64,000 nucleotides of DNA, taken from assembly GCA_021442155.1 (NCBI GenBank), contig CM038222.1:113339121-113403120 (forward strand), in the 5' to 3' direction. Shown here one piece after another: positions 59,990 through 64,000 of this stretch (positions are counted from its first letter, which is position 1; every line of letters starts with the position of its first letter). A model generated the notes under the pieces. The model searched no databases, was not told the DNA's origin, and saw only the letters and a list, made by a program, of their open reading frames with translations. Both the position numbers and the translations under genes were made by a program. The stretch comes from Cymbidium sinense. Taxonomy: Eukaryota; Streptophyta; Magnoliopsida; Asparagales; Orchidaceae.

Positions 59990-60600
59990 CACGGACTACC
60001 ACTAAACTATCTCCAAGTCAAGTCAACCTCCGTAGTGGAAAAGTTCTACCTCCTAGGATAGCACCTCAAGATAAGGGAAAACAAGTTATTCATTCTAGTG
60101 ATCAAGAAGCCCCTCCACAGGATGCTCCACCTATGGATATGCTTATGAAAGACTAGCCCAAAGTTGACTACAATGTCCTCGCTTACCTAAGAAAGTTTCC
60201 AGCTAAACTAAGCATATATGATGCCCTTGTCTTATCCAAAGAGATGAGGGAGTCATTGATCAAAGCCCTTTTGATCTAGAAATATGCTTAACTCAGTTGA
60301 TTTCTATTGGAGAGGAGACATGTTATTCAATAGAAGCCTCTGTGGAGTTACATTCACCGATGAAGACCTTCTTTTGGGGACAACAGAGCACAACCGTCTC
60401 CTCTACATCACAGTGGACATGGGCAGATTCAGACTCACCGTGGTGTTAGTTGATCTAGGTGCATCAATGAACATTATGTGGCCCTTGTCTACTTGAAGAT
60501 TGGCATATTCAAACTCTGAGGAGATCATATGATGTTAAGAGGATTCAATGAACAAGGCGAGAGGGCTTTAGGCACCATAGTGTTGTTATTGTAGATAGAT
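59990..60600 (+). pseudogene. Ogre-like 2 aspartic protease region
   Basis: A frame at 59923-60156 leads in (SPSQVNLRSGKVLPPR). [17 protein letters not shown] follows near 60205-60255, and FTDEDLLLGTTEHNRLLY near 60355-60405. The active site reads VLVDLGASMNIM, with Asp at 60452-60454. MLRGFNEQGERAL (near 60530) and [11 protein letters not shown] (near 60660) follow. Unlike Ogre-like 1 the catalytic Asp is present. Stops near 60160, 60280 and 60495 break the gene. Confidence 0.85.
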
Positions 60601-61700
60601 GATTGGAAGACAGAGGCTATGTTCTACATAATCAATTTAGATACATCTTTCACTAATTTGCTTGGTAGGCCCTGGATACATGGAAACAACATGGTTCCAT
60701 CTTTTTTACATCAGTGCATCAAATTTTGAAGAGGTGGAATGGAGTATTGTGTTAAAGGAGACTTAAAGCCATTCTCAGTTAGAGAGGTTGAGATATATGA
60801 GGATGCAGCCTACTATCTTCCTCCAAATAAAAAAGTATATTCTCACAAACCTGGTGAAAGTTCAAAAATAAAAGAAAAAAATAAAAGAAAAAGTAACAAA
60901 AGAAAAAAGAAAAAGAAAAAGAGAAATAAAAAGAAAAAATAAAAGAAAAAAAAAGGAAAAGAAAATAAAAATACAAATGAGCAAGAATCAGACACTGAGG
61001 AAGAAGTAGAGCCTGAAGTTAGATTTTACCCATAGTTTGTCGTCCATATGAACACATGGGTAGGATGACTTGACCCCCACCAGGTAGAGGCAGAGGTAAA
61101 TCTAGAGATAGTTCCATAGGTGGAATACCTCCTCCCTATTGGCCACCCAATAGAAGCCATGTTCCAGCTCATAAGAGTACCCCCGCTATCCACATAGACT
61201 TAGAATCTAGTTCGGAGGATGAGTCTCAAGTGTTTAGCACACCGACCAACCCCTCTCAGCAGGTCCCTTTAGAGGTGACATTCGAGCCATATAGCGATGA
61301 AGGCCAGGCCTCCAAGCAAAGCATGAATGTATCTGATTCAATATTATGTAGAACAATTAGACAACAGTTGGGATCCTTATCTCTAACCTCACTTTCTTTC
61401 CCAGAAAGTTGAAGGTTTAGTAGTTAAAGAGGCCCCCAAGTCATTTACAGATGTCAAGCCAAAGAGATTTTTGTTGGGAGCATCATCCTCAAGTTAAGAA
61501 GCCAATGCAGAACTTGAGGACGATTCATATAAAGATTTAATACAATTGCCTTTTAATTTGTATTCACCTTGTATTCTTAACTTAGCAAAGAAGGGATTAA
61601 TCCCACATACTTGGTCTAAACACAGGTCAGATTACTTTGAAAGGTTATGGGACAACTAAAGTAGATATTCTCAATCAAGACCAAGATTAGGATTCAGCAT
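60601..61700 (+). pseudogene. Ogre-like 2 spacer between protease and RT, with a lysine-rich tract
   Basis: After MEYCVKGDLKPFSVREVEIY (near 60739-60800) the sequence becomes an A-rich run encoding Lys/Asn/Arg (about 60860-60965), probably expanded by slippage. An acidic, serine- and proline-rich region follows (TEEEVEPEV near 60995; SSEDESQVFSTPTNPSQQV near 61210-61265). All of it was lost from Ogre-like 1 in the deletion that removed RT. A minus-strand frame over the A-run is a shadow. Confidence 0.6.
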
Positions 61701-62900
61701 AGTGGGTCCAGTCGATGACAAAAATTATTTCCTAGTCAGCACCATTCATTTGGGATCTGATAGGTTCTTCTTAAATCATGCTAACTCCTATGAGGAGGTA
61801 TGTTTAGAAACTTCAAATGAGCTTGAAGGTAGAGATGCATCGCTAGAGTTTGAAGAAGAGCTCAGATCAACCATCAATGAACTTAAAGAGATCAACTTAG
61901 CAACTGAAGACAATCCACATCTGATATACATCAGCTCCTTGTTGAATGAAGAAGAAACGAATGACTTAGTTAGGCTATTAGTTGAGTTTAAGGACTGCTT
62001 CACATGGAGTTATGAAGAAATGCATGGTTTATCTCCTAACAAGCAGTCCAAAAACTAGCAATAGATCATATTGCTAACCCTATTAAGCAGGCTCTTAAAC
62101 ACATGCAATTAGAAATTGAGCAGTAGGTCACTTCTAAAATCAAAATATTGATCGATGCTAGCTTTATCAGGGAAAAAAATATCCTACCTGGTTAGCCAGT
62201 GTTGTCCCAATTAAGAAAAAGAATGACCAAATTCACATATACGTCAATTTTAGGGATCTAAAAAAGGCATGTCCTAAGGTCTAATTTCCACTTTATATAT
62301 CAGAGCTAATGGTGAACATTACCTCATCTCATGTAGTATTCTCTTTTATGGATTGGTCATATGGCTACAACCAAATTAAGATTGCCTTCAAGGATGAAAA
62401 AACACTATTTTTTGAATCCAGATCAGAATTTATTATTATAAGGTCATGCCTTTTGGCCTTAAAACTGTCTGTGCCACATACCAATGGCCCATAACTTGGA
62501 TCTTTAATGAACTCATTCACATTAAGTTGAATGCTATGTTGATGATCTTGTTATCAAAAGTAAAGAAAAGGAAGACCATCTCTTCGACTTGAGAGTAGTT
62601 TTCGAATGGTTAAGGCAATTTAACCTCAAAATGAATCCCTTTAAGTATGCATTTGGAGTAGCTTCAGAGAAATTCCTTGGGTTTGTTGTCCAACACCCGG
62701 GAATAGAGATCGATCTACAGAAGATCAAGGCTATCTCAGAAATGCTAACCCCTAAAATTCTAACATAACTCAGATCATTCCAAGGGTGGTTGGTGTATCT
62801 AAGATGCTTTACATCCAACTTATCAAGAAGATGTCAACCATTCTTAGCACTTATCAAAAAGGATACCAAGTTCAAGTGGGATGATAAGTGTCGATATCGA
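61701..62900 (+). pseudogene. Ogre-like 2 reverse transcriptase (YVDD present)
   Basis: The N-terminal connection is open at 61702-62058 (EEELRSTINELKEINLA, EFKDCFTWSYEEMHGLSP). The finger region near 62210-62270 reads VPIKKKND-like and then VNFRDLKKAC. A palm piece at 62309-62494 holds MDWSYGYNQIKIAFKDE, then KVMPFGLK, and the catalytic YVDD lies at 62535-62546 (CYVDDLVIKSK). LRQFNLKMNPFKYAFGV, KFLGFVV and IEIDLQKIKAI (62600-62740) form the thumb and connection. Frameshifts occur between blocks, so no full enzyme can be made. Confidence 0.88.
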
Positions 62901-63240
62901 CATCAAGCACTTTCGATGACATCATCGCAAGAACCTATCCTCGCAATGTTGATCCTCTACATCGCTTAGACACCTTGGCATTTTGTTAGCTTGAACTAAT
63001 GATAAATGGAAATAAAATGCTCTCTACTACCTCATTCATTGTCTAATTCCTACTAAGAAAAACTACCCACCTATTAAAAAGCATTGCCTAGCTTTAATCT
63101 TTTCATCTCAAAAGCTACGATACTACATGCTTTCTCATAAGGTGAATCTAATCACCAACATCAATCCAATGCAATATCTCATGACACGACCGACACTATC
63201 TAGATGATTGGCACATTGGTCCATGATTTTTATCATAGTT
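62901..63240 (+). pseudogene. Ogre-like 2 first RNase H, broken
   Basis: The start of the domain is scrambled near 62890-62990. NYPPIKKHCLALIFSSQKL and RYYMLSHKVNLITNINPMQYL (63062-63180) then correspond to the regular gypsy RNase H of Ogre-like 1 (24861-24560). It ends at AHWSM near 63215. The catalytic Asp at the start of the domain cannot be found in frame. Confidence 0.75.
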
Positions 63241-64000
63241 TGACATCACATTCTTACCCCTCCATGTAGAGAAATAAGGGTCCAAAATAGATAATTCTTA
63301 TCCCTTATTAATGTTGAACTCATCGAGAGACTCTCTCCTAAAGGGGAGGTTGTTGTTTCCAAAAAGGATGAGGAGTTAGATTAGAGGAAACCATTCATGG
63401 ATTATTTAAATATAGGCAAAGTACCTTAAGATAAGTCAATAGCACACCAGGTGAAGAAGATAGCCCTTTCCTATGCTCTCAAAGGCAACACCTTATACCA
63501 GCCTTTCGATCATATATATGTTCCGGACAAACATGAAGCCGTAGATTGTGATGGATTACACTCGATTATGGAGCACATCAATGTCCAAGATGAAAGCCAA
63601 GATCAAGAGACTAGGATACTACTAGCCTTCGATGATCACAGATTGCATGGATGTAGCTAGGAGATGCCACCAATGTCAGGTACATTGTGTGGTCCTACAT
63701 CAACCACCCAACGTTCTACATCCTACATTGGCCTTATGGAAATTTGAGTGTTTGGGTACCAACATAGTGGGTCTAATCAATCCTCCTTCTTTCAGGGGTC
63801 ATCGGTTCATTCTAGCTGCCATTGACTACTTTTCCAAGTGGGCGGAGGCAATCCCACTCGAAAAGGTCACAGCTCAACATGTGCTCTAATTTTTCAGGAA
63901 CCATATCGTATATAGGTTTGGGGTGCCTCGATGAATTATATCTGATAATAGTATTACATTCAAGAGCACTAAAATCAATGGCTTTGCCTAGAGATATAGC
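63241..64000 (+). pseudogene. Ogre-like 2 integrase, truncated by window edge
   Basis: The second RNase H is absent: text jumps to EIRVQNR*FLSLINVELIERL near 63275-63325, equivalent to the end of the linker after that domain in Ogre-like 1. KIALSYALKGNTLYQ and an open stretch to 63660 follow, then RCHQCQVHCVVLHQPPN (zinc region, C-x2-C kept, near 63660-63720). GTNIVGLINPPSFRGHRF comes next, with Asn where the first catalytic Asp belongs (about 63752), then IDYFSKWAEAIPLEKV and ISDNSITFKS near 63940. The window ends here. Confidence 0.85.

Larger units (their letters stand above)
49426..64000 (+). mobile_element. Ogre-like 2: Tat-lineage Ty3/gypsy element, truncated by window edge
   Basis: Plus-strand element of the same family as Ogre-like 1: LTR to 54907, primer site, leader array, ORF1, gag, zinc knuckle, protease, long spacer, RT, RNase H and integrase, stopping in the integrase core at 64000. 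It keeps RT but lacks the second RNase H. Stops and frameshifts occur in all genes. The left boundary is a guess between 49426 and about 49550, because only about 5.4 kb of LTR is found against 7.3-7.7 kb in Ogre-like 1. Confidence 0.85.

Noticed and set aside
60739..60976. Lysine-rich frame and a Phe/Ser/Tyr-rich antisense frame suggesting a nuclear signal or membrane protein
   Set aside because: Both come from one A-rich slippage tract in the spacer between protease and RT.
1..64000. Host genes, tRNA, rRNA or microRNA precursors
   Set aside because: No coding text outside retrotransposon genes, and no cloverleaf or rRNA-like stretch was recognised. The inverted repeats seen fall in the leader arrays, the MITE and the LTR palindrome.

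Overview
This window is plant nuclear DNA, AT-rich and made almost entirely of decayed LTR retrotransposons. I see no host protein gene, rRNA, tRNA or CRISPR array. The evidence for a flowering plant is the set of lineages present: a Ty1/copia element primed by initiator-Met tRNA, an Athila-like Ty3/gypsy element, and very large Tat-lineage (Ogre-like) Ty3/gypsy elements with a second RNase H domain and a gene upstream of gag. The large elements and low GC suggest a big, repeat-rich genome; I cannot name the species.

The first 49.4 kb is a nest four levels deep. (1) The outermost element is a minus-strand copia. Its integrase, protease and most of gag lie at 1-2020; the start of gag, the primer site and the 5' LTR lie at 47932 to about 49425. 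(2) An Ogre-like solo LTR (plus sense, 2021-2771 and 42429-47931) sits in the copia gag at an Ile-Trp-Asp/Lys-Leu junction. (3) An Athila-like element (plus, 2772-42428) sits in that solo LTR: 5' LTR 2772-4984, primer site near 5000, gag 5.3-6.6 kb, protease 7.0 kb, RT 7.6-8.6 kb, RNase H 8.7-9.1 kb, integrase 9.2-10.4 kb, an env-position ORF from 11.28 kb resuming at 39.21 kb, and 3' LTR 40760-42428. A 450-bp MITE-like insertion occupies only its 5' LTR. (4) Inside the env-position ORF lies a 27.3-kb Ogre-like element on the minus strand (11888-39208, here Ogre-like 1) with giant LTRs of 7.3 and 7.7 kb.

From about 49.4 kb to the right edge is a second Ogre-like element (Ogre-like 2, plus strand, cut off in integrase). 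It starts beside or within the copia LTR. Its order is LTR, primer site, a stem-loop, a tandem array of hairpin units, ORF1, gag, zinc-knuckle region, protease, a spacer, RT, RNase H, integrase.

None of the elements is intact. Ogre-like 1 has lost its reverse transcriptase to an internal deletion but keeps the second RNase H. Ogre-like 2 keeps RT with a YVDD motif but has lost the second RNase H. The Athila-like RT has FMDA where the catalytic motif should be.

The most interesting unexplained structure is the leader shared by the two Ogre-like elements. A 9-bp stem-loop lies about 200 nt after the primer site, followed by about 20 tandem units of 60-80 bp. Each unit folds into a short hairpin whose stem has changed by paired substitutions within and between elements. 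All alignments here were made by eye, so boundaries of decayed coding regions are approximate.
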